Origin: Clostridia bacterium | GTDB taxonomy: Bacteria; Bacillota; Clostridia; Christensenellales; CAG-917 | Direction: 5' to 3' | Length of the DNA stretch: 18,326 nt | Assembly (NCBI GenBank): GCA_900763875.1 | Contig: CAAFLX010000004.1 | Span: forward strand, 1-18,326 | Part shown: piece by piece, positions 1 to 6,550 of the stretch | How the letters are laid out: every line of letters begins with the position of its first letter | How positions within the stretch are numbered: the first letter of the stretch is position 1 | Program-made: the position numbers and the translations under genes | The notes under the pieces: model-generated | What the model saw: only the letters and a program-made list of their open reading frames with translations | What the model was told of the DNA's origin: nothing | Databases searched by the model: none

Positions 1-110
1 AGTGATATGCACGCAAGCGTGCGTGATATTGTTGCCTAGGGCAACAGTGATATTTGCGCCCTGCGCAAGTGATATTGCAACTTTGTTGCAGCTGTGGGTG
101 ATACACCCAC
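1..110. repeat. Tandem array of five short hairpins, four preceded by a constant GTGATAT linker
   Basis: The 7-mer GTGATAT occurs at 2-8, 23-29, 47-53 and 69-75, at spacings of 21, 24 and 22 bases. Each copy is followed at once by a different perfect inverted repeat: GCACGC/GCGTGC (9-22), TGTTGCC/GGCAACA (30-46), TTGCGC/GCGCAA (54-68) and TGCAAC/GTTGCA (76-90), with loops of 2-3 bases. A fifth inverted repeat, GTGGGTG/CACCCAC around ATA (94-110), follows the spacer GCT and carries GTGATA inside itself. Linkers are identical while stems differ but stay fully paired, so what is kept is the ability to pair rather than the stem sequence. Read on the minus strand, the linker is ATATCAC. The window starts inside the array, so it may extend further left. 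The function is unknown, and whether it acts as DNA or RNA cannot be told from the sequence. Confidence 0.85.
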
Positions 111-216
111 ACCCGAACGAATACTTATTCAGAGCGTACTTATTAACGGTATGTGCCTATTCAGAGTGCGAGCCGCAACGGCGGAGAGAATTTGAGTGCC
201 GAGCTTTACGGCTTGT

Positions 217-265
217 ACCGTCCGACTGCGCCATTCTGTTGCGTAGCCGGCGCACAAAGGACGGT
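217..265. other. Nested two-part stem-loop
   Basis: An outer 7-base-pair stem ACCGTCC (217-223) / GGACGGT (259-265) encloses an inner 6-base-pair stem TGCGCC (227-232) / GGCGCA (249-254). They are separated by internal-loop bases on both sides, with a 16-base apical loop. Two coaxial perfect stems of this size are unlikely by chance and look like a folded RNA or single-stranded DNA domain. No known RNA family is recognised. Confidence 0.6.
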
Positions 266-303
266 GGCATAATGAGAGAAATGTCCCTATCTATGCGAGT
301 GCC

Positions 304-323
304 GCTCGTTGCGTGCAACGAGC
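304..323. other. Perfect 9-bp inverted repeat with 2-base loop
   Basis: GCTCGTTGC (304-312) and GCAACGAGC (315-323) are exact reverse complements around GT. This could form a cruciform in DNA or a stem-loop in RNA, or be a symmetric protein site. No T-run follows on either strand, so it is not a terminator. Confidence 0.7.
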
Positions 324-325
324 TA

Positions 326-348
326 GCGATTGTTACGAAGTCAATCGC
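326..348. other. 7-bp stem-loop with 9-base loop
   Basis: GCGATTG (326-332) and CAATCGC (342-348) are exact reverse complements around a 9-base loop. It lies 2 bases from the preceding palindrome, so the two stems would stack closely. Confidence 0.55.
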
Positions 349-374
349 GTTCGCGTTGTCCCCCGCTACGCGGT

Positions 375-417
375 CACCGTGGGTTCCCTCAAGGCACGCA
401 GAGGGGGAACGGTGATA
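375..417. other. Long imperfect hairpin ending in GTGATA
   Basis: The outer arms CACC (375-378) / GGTG (411-414) and inner arms GTTCCC (383-388) / GGGAAC (405-410), plus a TC/GA extension, form one bulged stem. GTGATA at 412-417 abuts it, mirroring the linker-plus-hairpin arrangement of the array at 1-110. It may mark the right border of the element. On the minus strand it lies about 100 bases after the tsaD stop but has no T-run. The sequence from 421 to 511 shows only a short GTGTACAC palindrome (453-460) and no clear terminator. Confidence 0.5.
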
Positions 418-511
418 GGGAAAACACGTGAGGAAAGGGGAAATTACATTTAGTGTACACGCCGCCCACCCCTTGTAGAGGAAGAATCCCGCAGTTATTC
501 GCTCAATGGGT

Positions 512-1540
512 TCATTTGAGAGGGACGGTGGCTTTGGCGTCAAGCTCCAACCCACACTCCTCCGCTCCGCTCTTAATCATAAAGCAAGCGGCAGAGCCTA
601 TCATAGCGGCGTTGTCGGTGCAATATTTAAGTTTGGGGTAATGGACGATGCAACCTTTTGCGGCAAGCATGTCAAAACGACGGCGAAGTTCCTCGTTGGC
701 ACTGACGCCGCCGGCGACGGCAACGTCTTTGATACCGGTGGAATCTATGACCTTTTCGAGGGTGTCAACAAGTTGCGCAACGGCGCATTTTTGGAAACTT
801 GCGGCAATATCCGCGCGAGGCATTTCCTCTCCTTTTTGTTCGAGATTATGCACAAGGTTTATCACAAAGGTTTTGAGTCCGCTATAACTGAAATACAGGT
901 CATCTAACCCACTCGATTTGGGTTCTGGCATATTATAAACGGGCTTGCCTTCACGTGCAAGTTTTTGAATTTCAGGCCCGCCGGGATAGGGCAAGCCAAG
1001 CACCCTTGCAACCTTGTCGAAAGCCTCGCCGCAAGCGTCGTCACGGCTTTGCGCTATGAGCTGAATATGCTCATAGTCCAATACTTTTACGATTGCGGTA
1101 TGACCGCCGCTTGCAAGCAAGCACAAATACGGCGGTTCGAGGTCGCTGTCGATATAGTTTGCGGCGATATGCCCCTTGACGTGGGACACGGCAAAGAGAG
1201 GCTTATTCCAGGCATATGCAAGCCCTTTGGCAAAGTTTACCCCCACCAAAAGCGCACCCAAAAGCCCTGCGCCGTAAGTGACGGCAACAGCGTCGATATC
1301 GTCCTTTGTCATATGCGCCTCGTCAAGAGCCTCTTTGACAACGTTTTCGATTGCAAGAGTGTGGTTTCTGCTTGCGATTTCGGGCACGACTCCGCCGAAA
1401 CGGCGATGAATTTCGATTTGCGTTGCAACGACGTTTGACACGACTTCTCTGCCGTCGCGCACGATTGCGCAAGCGGTTTCATCGCAACTCGATTCGATTG
1501 CAAGCACTGTAAGATTTTGTTTATTCTGCAAACTGTTCAT
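512..1540 (-). CDS. tsaD: tRNA N6-adenosine threonylcarbamoyltransferase TsaD
   Basis: TsaD, with TsaB and TsaE, transfers the threonylcarbamoyl group from threonylcarbamoyl-AMP to A37 of tRNAs that read ANN codons (t6A), in the cytoplasm. The 342-residue protein has the usual family length. Visible signatures are the N-terminal ASKHA nucleotide-binding segment AIESSCDET (about residues 14-22), metal-ligand histidines H120 and H124 (SHVKGH), ASGGHT (143-148), SYSGLKT (218-224), VAGGVSANEE (275-284) and CTDNAAMIG (307-315), with D309 as the likely third metal ligand. ATG at 1540 is chosen because the first motif follows within 14 residues. No Shine-Dalgarno sequence is visible before it, which is unlike the neighbouring genes. 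The stop is TGA. It is last in the row secA-prfB-tsaD, 122 bases after prfB. tsaB and tsaE are not in this window. Confidence 0.97.
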   Translation of the reverse strand: MNSLQNKQNLTVLAIESSCDETACAIVRDGREVVSNVVATQIEIHRRFGGVVPEIASRNHTLAIENVVKEALDEAHMTKDDIDAVAVTYGAGLLGALLVGVNFAKGLAYAWNKPLFAVSHVKGHIAANYIDSDLEPPYLCLLASGGHTAIVKVLDYEHIQLIAQSRDDACGEAFDKVARVLGLPYPGGPEIQKLAREGKPVYNMPEPKSSGLDDLYFSYSGLKTFVINLVHNLEQKGEEMPRADIAASFQKCAVAQLVDTLEKVIDSTGIKDVAVAGGVSANEELRRRFDMLAAKGCIVHYPKLKYCTDNAAMIGSAACFMIKSGAEECGLELDAKATVPLK

Positions 1541-1543
1541 AAT

Positions 1544-1616
1544 TTTGCAAATATAATTTTATGCGGTTAGAATGCCGCTTTTGCAAAGATTGTGAGTTTT
1601 TCAACCTCTTTGCAAA
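1544..1616. repeat. Three copies of the palindromic 8-mer TTTGCAAA before tsaD
   Basis: TTTGCAAA occurs at 1544-1551, 1580-1587 and 1609-1616 within the 122-base prfB-tsaD gap. Being self-complementary, the 8-mer could be an operator half-site set or chance in AT-rich DNA. A weak minus-strand promoter-like pair (TTGCAA 1581-1586 and TAAAAT 1556-1561, 19-base spacer) overlaps the middle copy. It would start transcription only about 8 bases before tsaD, which would fit the missing Shine-Dalgarno. This is low-grade evidence. Confidence 0.35.
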
Positions 1617-1618
1617 GA

Positions 1619-1643
1619 CGACGGCACGCAAAGCGTACCGTCG
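1619..1643 (-). terminator. Possible weak terminator or attenuating hairpin after prfB
   Basis: The arms GCGTACCGTCG (1633-1643) and CGACGGCACGC (1619-1629) pair over 11 positions with one G-U wobble around a 3-base loop. On the minus strand it begins about 20 bases after the prfB stop. It is followed only by TCTTTGC rather than a proper U-run, so termination would be inefficient. It could instead be a processing or stabilising hairpin between prfB and tsaD. Confidence 0.45.
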
Positions 1644-1662
1644 AAAAGCGATTGATTTTTTG

Positions 1663-2772
1663 TTATTTTTGAATGGACGAGAGTTTGAGATATTCGTTGA
1701 TAAATCCGTCCAAATCGCCGTCCATAACCGCTTGCACGTTGCCCGTTTCAAAGTTGGTGCGGTGGTCTTTGACCATTGTGTACGGGCAGAAAACGTAGCT
1801 GCGAATTTGGCTTCCCCACTCGATTTTTTTGAGTTGACCGCTGATTTGCGCCGCCTCTTCTTCACGCTCTCGCTCGCGCTTTTCAATGAGTTTCGAGCGG
1901 AGCATTTGCATTGCAACTTCTCGGTTTTGAATCTGACTTCTCTCGTTTTGGCACGCCACGATAATGCCCGTTGGGATGTGCGTAATGCGGATAGCGGACT
2001 CTGTTTTGTTGACGTGCTGACCGCCCGCGCCCGACGAGCGATACGTGTCCACTTTCAAGTCCTCGGGGCGAATTTCGATTTCGGCGGTATCGATAATTTC
2101 GGGCATAACTTCAAGAGATGCAAATGACGTATGTCGTCTTGCATTGGAGTCAAACGGCGAGATACGCACAAGTCTATGCACGCCCTTTTCGGCTTTGAGA
2201 TAGCCGTATGCGTTGTCGCCCTCAACTCGGAACGTGACGGATTTCACGCCTGCCTCGTCTCCTGCAAGGAAGTCAAGCTCGGTGCAAGTCCAGCCCGTGC
2301 GCTCGCAATAGCGAGTGTACATTCTATACAGCATACTGCACCAATCTTGCGCCTCCGTGCCGCCTGCGCCGGCGTGCAGGGTGAGGATTGCGTTGAGCGA
2401 GTCGTATTTGCCGCTAAGCAGCGTTGCAAGCGACAAGCTCTCAACCGCCTCGGACAAGTCGTGAACGGTTGTGAGAATTTTCTCGTCCTCGGATTCGTCC
2501 CCTTCAAGCTCAACGATGTCGATTGTGTCGAGAGCGTCGTCTATACGCGCAATCATCTTTTCAAACTTTTCGATTTTGCTTTGAAGTTGGCTTATCTCCT
2601 TGGACACTTTTTTTGCGTTGTCGGGGTCGTCCCAAAAGCCGTCTGCGTTTTGGACGGATTCGAGTTCCTTTATCCTTTCGCGCAGTTTTTGCGGATTGAT
2701 ACTTTCATAAGCGCGCGTCATTTCCGTGCGCATTTCTTTTAGTTGGTTTCTCGGTTCGTTGTAATCTAACAT
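1663..2772 (-). CDS. prfB: Peptide chain release factor 2 (RF2), encoded in a single frame
   Basis: RF2 recognises UGA and UAA stop codons in the ribosomal A site and triggers peptidyl-tRNA hydrolysis. The 369-residue protein is full length. It has an N-terminal coiled-coil region, the SPF codon-recognition tripeptide at 205-207 (RF1 would have PxT), and the catalytic GGQ at 250-252 followed by HVNKTESA. In most bacteria prfB has an in-frame UGA near codon 26 that needs a +1 frameshift. Here the frame runs straight through that region (residues 20-35, AYESINPQKL...) with no UGA and no slippery CUU. ATG at 2772 has a modest AGGA at 2782-2785, 9 bases upstream. It follows secA by 88 bases, an arrangement also known in Bacillus, so it is probably co-transcribed with secA. 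Five of the eight genes here end in TGA, so RF2 is in demand. Confidence 0.97.
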   Translation of the reverse strand: MLDYNEPRNQLKEMRTEMTRAYESINPQKLRERIKELESVQNADGFWDDPDNAKKVSKEISQLQSKIEKFEKMIARIDDALDTIDIVELEGDESEDEKILTTVHDLSEAVESLSLATLLSGKYDSLNAILTLHAGAGGTEAQDWCSMLYRMYTRYCERTGWTCTELDFLAGDEAGVKSVTFRVEGDNAYGYLKAEKGVHRLVRISPFDSNARRHTSFASLEVMPEIIDTAEIEIRPEDLKVDTYRSSGAGGQHVNKTESAIRITHIPTGIIVACQNERSQIQNREVAMQMLRSKLIEKREREREEEAAQISGQLKKIEWGSQIRSYVFCPYTMVKDHRTNFETGNVQAVMDGDLDGFINEYLKLSSIQK

Positions 2773-2799
2773 ATGATTTATTCCTAATTATAGCGTCAC

Positions 2800-2817
2800 C
2801 GTATCATGTCCGATACG
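2800..2817. other. Small hairpin in the secA-prfB gap
   Basis: CGTATC (2800-2805) and GATACG (2812-2817) pair around a 6-base loop, with extra pairing possible outside through a bulge. No T-run follows on the minus strand, so it is not a convincing terminator. It may only separate the two coding regions. Confidence 0.35.
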
Positions 2818-2860
2818 ACGGTTTAAGTATGCAATATTGCTCGATAAAACGTCCTTTCGG

Positions 2861-5521
2861 TCACTTATTCTTGCCACAGCAGTTCTTATACTTCAAGCCG
2901 CTGCCGCAAGGGCAAGGGTCGTTTCTGCCCACTTTTTTGTCCGAGCGCACGCTCTTTTGAGCGGCGGCGATGTTTTGACGCACCGACGAAGTCGAGCCGT
3001 CCTCTCTCTTTTCCACGTGGATTTTGAGGAGTATCGACGCCGTTTCGGAGTGTATTCTCGACACCATATCCTCAAACATATCCCAGCCCTCTTGGCGGTA
3101 TGCGATGACGGGGTCGCGCTGACCGTAGCCGCGAAGACCGATGCCTCTTCTCAACGCGTCCATAGCGTCGATATGGTCCATCCACTTTGAGTCAACGGTT
3201 TTGAGTAGAACCACTCTTTCGAGTTCGCCAAAGTCGAATCCGTCAGCCGTCACTCTCTCGATTTTGTCGTTATAGTCCTTGAGCGCGACTTTCAGCACCG
3301 CGTCTTTGAGCTTGTAAACGTCAAAGCACGAGCAGAGTTCGGGAGTCATAATATTTGTGCCTTGCGGCAACATTTTTTGTTCTAGCGATTGGTTGAAAGC
3401 GGCATAATCCCAAGTTTGATAATCCGTCTTGTAGTCGGCGTAGTAACCGATGATTTCCTCTGCAAGGTCGTCAATCATATCGAGGATTTGCTCGTGCACG
3501 TCCATACCGTCAAGCACTTTGCCTCTCTCTTTGTAGATGATTTCGCGCTGAGCGTTCATAACGTCGTCATAGCTCAACACTTGTTTTCTTATCGAGTAGT
3601 TTCTTCCCTCGACGATACGTTGCGCCTTTTCGATTTGCTTTGTGATGATGCCGTTCGAGATAGGCACGTCGTCGCCAAGGTGCATTGTTTCCGCAATGGC
3701 TTTCATTCTGTCGCCGCCGAAAATACGTGCGATATCGTCTTCCATAGAGATATAGAAAACGGTGCTACCGGGGTCGCCTTGACGTCCGCTACGGCCTCTC
3801 AACTGATTGTCGATACGTCTGCTTTCGTGGCGTTCCGTGCCTATAATGCGCAAGCCTCCGAGCGCAACAACCTTCTCTTTTTCCTCGTCGCAGATCGCCT
3901 TGAACGCCTCGTAGTGGTGCTTGTACACCTCTTTTGCGGCGATAATCGCGGGGTCTGCGCTTGCGTGCGGCGAGGACGCCATTTCGATGACGTCAAGCGG
4001 ATAACCGTCCTTTTCCATGCGCTGTTTGGTTTGGAAATCGGCATTGCCGCCAAGCATAATATCCGTACCGCGACCTGCCATATTGGTTGCGATTGTCACG
4101 GAGTTGAGCTTGCCTGCCTGTGCGATAATCTCGGATTCCTGCTTGTGGAATTTTGCGTTCAAAACGTTGTGAGGGATTCCCTTGCGTTTCAAAATATCGC
4201 TGAGCTGCTCGCTCTTTTCAACGCTGATAGTGCCAACCAAGATAGGTTGTCCCGTTGCGTGGTGGTCGATTATATCTTGCACGATAGCGGTGTTTTTGCC
4301 GCGCACCGTCGTATAAATTTGGTCGTGTTCGTCCTTTCTTTGGGAGGGTTTATTTGGGGGAATCGTGACGACGTCGAGCGCGTATATACCCTCAAATTCC
4401 GCTTCTTCCGTCTTTGCAGTCCCCGTCATACCCGACAGTTTTTTGTACATACGGAAGAAATTTTGGAAGGTTATCGTTGCAAGCGTCTTGTTCTCACTCC
4501 TGATTTGCACGTGCTCTTTTGCCTCGATTGCTTGGTGCAAACCCTCGTTGTAGCGGCGACCGATCATAATACGTCCCGTAAACTCGTCCACGATAAGCAC
4601 CTCGCCGTCGCTGACGATATAGTCCTTGTCGCGCTTCATAATAAAGTGCGCTTTGAGGGCGGCTTGAATGTGGTGGTACAAGTCGGTATTTTCAAGGTCG
4701 GTGAGGTTGGACACACGGAAGAATCTTTCCGCCTTTTCAATGCCTTGATCGGTGAGCATAATTGTCTTTTCCTTCTCCTCGATGGTGAAGTCGTCGCCCT
4801 CTCTGCATTGACGCGCAAAGTTGTCCGCGCTCTTATAAAGCTCGCTGGACTTGCCTCCTCGTCCCGAAATGATGAGCGGCGTTCTTGCCTCGTCGATGAG
4901 GATTGAGTCCACCTCGTCGATGATTGCAAAATTAAGCTCGCGTTGCACCTTGTCGGCTTTTCTCACCACCATATTGTCGCGCAAGAAATCGAATCCGAGT
5001 TCGTTATTCGTGCAGTAAGTGATGTCGCTTTGATACGCCTTTCTCTTGTCCTCGGTGTCCATTTGAGGCACAACCACGCCCACCGTCAAGCCGAGAAATC
5101 TATAAAGTTTTCCCATCCAAGCGGCGTCACGAGTTGCAAGATAGTCGTTGACTGTGACAACGTGAACGCCCTTGCCGGTGAGTGCGTTGAGGTAGGCAGG
5201 CAGCGTTGCGACGAGAGTCTTACCCTCGCCCGTGCCCATCTCTGCGATACGTCCCTGATGCAGTGCGATACCGCCGATAAGTTGCACGTGGAAGTGGCGC
5301 ATACCAAGCACCCTTTCGCCCGCCTCTCTGACAACCGCATATGCGTCGGGGAGAATATGATCGAGCGTTTCGCCGTCGGCGAGCCTCTTTTTCAGCACGT
5401 CGGTTTGAGATGCCAGCGTGTCGTCGTCCATAGCCGAATATTTCGGAGCAAGAGCCTCGATTTTGTCGGCGATTTTGTCGAGTTTTCTGACCTTAAATTT
5501 GTTTTCGTTAAAAAGTGCCAT
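2861..5521 (-). CDS. secA: Preprotein translocase ATPase SecA
   Basis: SecA is the motor that pushes unfolded preproteins through SecYEG at the cytoplasmic membrane. The 886-residue protein shows Walker A GTGEGKT (96-102), the DEVD Walker B box (202-205) followed by EARTPLIISG, the second helicase lobe with MAGRGTDIMLGG and QLRGRSGRQGDPGS, and a C-terminal SEC-C zinc motif with ligands C870, C872, C881 and C882 in NDPCPCGSG...CC. The SEC-C tail, which binds SecB, lipid or ribosome in other species, is intact. ATG at 5521 is supported by AAGGTG at 5526-5531 and by the standard N-terminus. It has its own strong promoter directly behind comF and a leader of about 136 bases. prfB follows, probably in the same transcript. 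The stop is TGA. Confidence 0.99.
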   Translation of the reverse strand: MALFNENKFKVRKLDKIADKIEALAPKYSAMDDDTLASQTDVLKKRLADGETLDHILPDAYAVVREAGERVLGMRHFHVQLIGGIALHQGRIAEMGTGEGKTLVATLPAYLNALTGKGVHVVTVNDYLATRDAAWMGKLYRFLGLTVGVVVPQMDTEDKRKAYQSDITYCTNNELGFDFLRDNMVVRKADKVQRELNFAIIDEVDSILIDEARTPLIISGRGGKSSELYKSADNFARQCREGDDFTIEEKEKTIMLTDQGIEKAERFFRVSNLTDLENTDLYHHIQAALKAHFIMKRDKDYIVSDGEVLIVDEFTGRIMIGRRYNEGLHQAIEAKEHVQIRSENKTLATITFQNFFRMYKKLSGMTGTAKTEEAEFEGIYALDVVTIPPNKPSQRKDEHDQIYTTVRGKNTAIVQDIIDHHATGQPILVGTISVEKSEQLSDILKRKGIPHNVLNAKFHKQESEIIAQAGKLNSVTIATNMAGRGTDIMLGGNADFQTKQRMEKDGYPLDVIEMASSPHASADPAIIAAKEVYKHHYEAFKAICDEEKEKVVALGGLRIIGTERHESRRIDNQLRGRSGRQGDPGSTVFYISMEDDIARIFGGDRMKAIAETMHLGDDVPISNGIITKQIEKAQRIVEGRNYSIRKQVLSYDDVMNAQREIIYKERGKVLDGMDVHEQILDMIDDLAEEIIGYYADYKTDYQTWDYAAFNQSLEQKMLPQGTNIMTPELCSCFDVYKLKDAVLKVALKDYNDKIERVTADGFDFGELERVVLLKTVDSKWMDHIDAMDALRRGIGLRGYGQRDPVIAYRQEGWDMFEDMVSRIHSETASILLKIHVEKREDGSTSSVRQNIAAAQKSVRSDKKVGRNDPCPCGSGLKYKNCCGKNK

Positions 5522-5544
5522 AATTCACCTTTATATATCGGGTT

Positions 5545-5565
5545 GAGCAAGGCATTGCCTTTCTC
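5545..5565 (-). promoter_or_regulatory. Inverted repeat in the secA leader
   Basis: GAG and AAGGCA (5545-5554) mirror TGCCTT and CTC (5556-5565) with one mismatch and a single central base. In RNA this would fold as AAGG/CCTT with a 5-base loop plus outer pairs. It ends about 14 bases before the Shine-Dalgarno AAGGTG, so it could affect initiation at secA. This is inferred from position only. Confidence 0.35.
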
Positions 5566-5663
5566 GATTCCGAATTGCTTTCAATCGGCAGTTGATTCTT
5601 TTCCGACCTCCGATTTACTTTTATCATAAACTTTATTTGTTCTTTTCTTATTCCGATATGCGA

Positions 5664-5692
5664 ATTATACCAAAATAATTCATATATATCAA
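5664..5692 (-). promoter_or_regulatory. SigmaA-type extended -10 promoter for secA
   Basis: On the minus strand, TTGATA (5687-5692) is separated by exactly 17 bases from a perfect TATAAT (5664-5669), and the -10 box is preceded by TG plus one base (TGGTATAAT), the extended -10 signature. The -35 box begins directly after the comF TGA stop (5693-5695). The predicted start is near 5657, giving a leader of about 136 bases to the secA ATG. This is the best promoter match seen in the window. Confidence 0.88.
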
Positions 5693-6550
5693 TCATTCAT
5701 TGGCGATTTTCAGTTGCGTAACCGCCGCCGTAAGCACGCACACTTCCCTTGCCTTTGCCTTCAAAAGCACTTTTGCGCATTCGTTTGCGGTTGCGCCCGT
5801 GGTAAAAATGTCGTCGATAAGCAATATTTTTCTGCCATTGACCTGCTCGAATATGCACGCAAACGCGCCTTCGAGGTTGAGTGCCCTGTCCTTGCCTTTG
5901 AGTTCCTTTTGCTCGGACGTACTCTTGATTTTGGCAAGCGCGGGCAAAACGGGTATATCCAATCTTTTGCCCACCTCGTTTGCAAGCAATTCGGCTTGGT
6001 TGTAGCCTCTTTTCTTCTCCTCGCTCGCGGTCATAGGCACGAATACTATGATTTCCGAGTTCATACCGCACTCCAAAAACTTGTCCGCCATAAGCGCGCC
6101 GAGGGTTTGAGCAACGTACGTTTTCTTTGCAAATTTCAGCTTGTAAATCAGCCTTTTCACCTCGCCGTCGTACACGAGTGGCGAGCGGTTTTTCAAAAAC
6201 GCCGACTTTTGGTTTTGACAGCGGTTGCAATAGTCGCTCTCGTCTTTGAGCGGAACGCCGCAGTTTAGGCAGATATGCCCCTTGACAAACGGCAAACTTG
6301 CCATACACTCCGAGCAAAGCCTATATCTCGTGTCCTCGACAAGTTCGTTGCCGCAAGCGTCGCAAGTGCAATCGAGCGGATAAAGCGCGCCGTCGAAAGC
6401 CTTGAATGCCCTCTTGACAACCGCCTTGATTTTTGCAAGCCTAGCCTCTCTCTTTTCAAGCCTTTGTTGCTTTTTCGATTTGACAGGCTCGCCGCTCTCT
6501 TGCGGCAGGGTGTTTTGATTGTCGCAAGGTTCTTTGCAAGGCTCAGTCAT
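5693..6550 (-). CDS. comF: ComF-family phosphoribosyltransferase-like protein
   Basis: This is a double zinc-ribbon plus type I phosphoribosyltransferase protein of the ComF/GntX family. Family members in Bacillus and Haemophilus are needed for uptake of transforming DNA, but their enzymatic reaction is unknown. The 285 residues contain four CxxC knuckles (C63/C66, C79/C82, C94/C97, C108/C111), the conserved segment VFVPMTASEEKKRGYNQAE (169-187) and the PRPP-binding loop LLIDDIFTTGAT (243-254). The first 55 or so residues are a lysine/arginine-rich extension beyond the usual start of the family. ATG at 6550 is the first start and overlaps the recD2 end by 8 bases (ATGACTGA), with a G-rich AAGGGGG at 6556-6562 as ribosome site. 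The overlap implies translational coupling to recD2. Other competence genes are not in view, so a role in DNA uptake is inference. Confidence 0.93.
   Translation of the reverse strand: MTEPCKEPCDNQNTLPQESGEPVKSKKQQRLEKREARLAKIKAVVKRAFKAFDGALYPLDCTCDACGNELVEDTRYRLCSECMASLPFVKGHICLNCGVPLKDESDYCNRCQNQKSAFLKNRSPLVYDGEVKRLIYKLKFAKKTYVAQTLGALMADKFLECGMNSEIIVFVPMTASEEKKRGYNQAELLANEVGKRLDIPVLPALAKIKSTSEQKELKGKDRALNLEGAFACIFEQVNGRKILLIDDIFTTGATANECAKVLLKAKAREVCVLTAAVTQLKIANE

Larger units (their letters stand above)
111..420. other. Hairpin-dense non-coding element adjoining the array
   Basis: No believable gene is seen here. The stretch is packed with inverted repeats, several of which are listed separately. 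Smaller ones are GCCG/CGGC at 172-182, GCCG/CGGC at 198-212 and CCGC/GCGG around TAC at 363-373. The 9-mer TATTCAGAG is repeated directly at 126-134 and 158-166, and ACTTATT occurs at 123-129 and 138-144. GTGATA, the core of the array linker, reappears at 412-417 just after the last hairpin, which suggests that 1-417 is one element. Open frames crossing it on both strands have no recognisable product and are best explained by few stop triplets in a structured, GC-rich sequence. It lies downstream of tsaD and may be transcribed with it. Confidence 0.6.

Noticed and set aside
1..110. CRISPR array
   Set aside because: The constant unit is only 7 bases and the variable parts are palindromes of 14-17 bases. 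No cas gene is present.
2..415. Open frame of 137 codons on the plus strand across the hairpin element
   Set aside because: The translation has no recognisable domain and the DNA is explained by stacked inverted repeats. It also starts at the contig edge.
157..555. Open frame of 132 codons on the minus strand overlapping the tsaD end
   Set aside because: It overlaps the tsaD 3' end in another frame, follows the hairpin element, and has no ribosome site or known fold. It is probably a spurious product of the element.
2787..2792. TATAAT before prfB as a promoter
   Set aside because: No -35 box stands at 16-18 bases, and transcription would start downstream of the AGGA ribosome site.
5508..5627. 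Leader peptide controlling secA, in the manner of SecM
   Set aside because: The 39-codon frame lacks a good ribosome site and has no signal-like or hydrophobic segment. Kept only as a remark under the secA leader.
5697..6317. Second minus-strand frame of 206 codons inside comF
   Set aside because: It is a shifted shadow of comF. The zinc knuckles and PRPP loop are in the comF frame.
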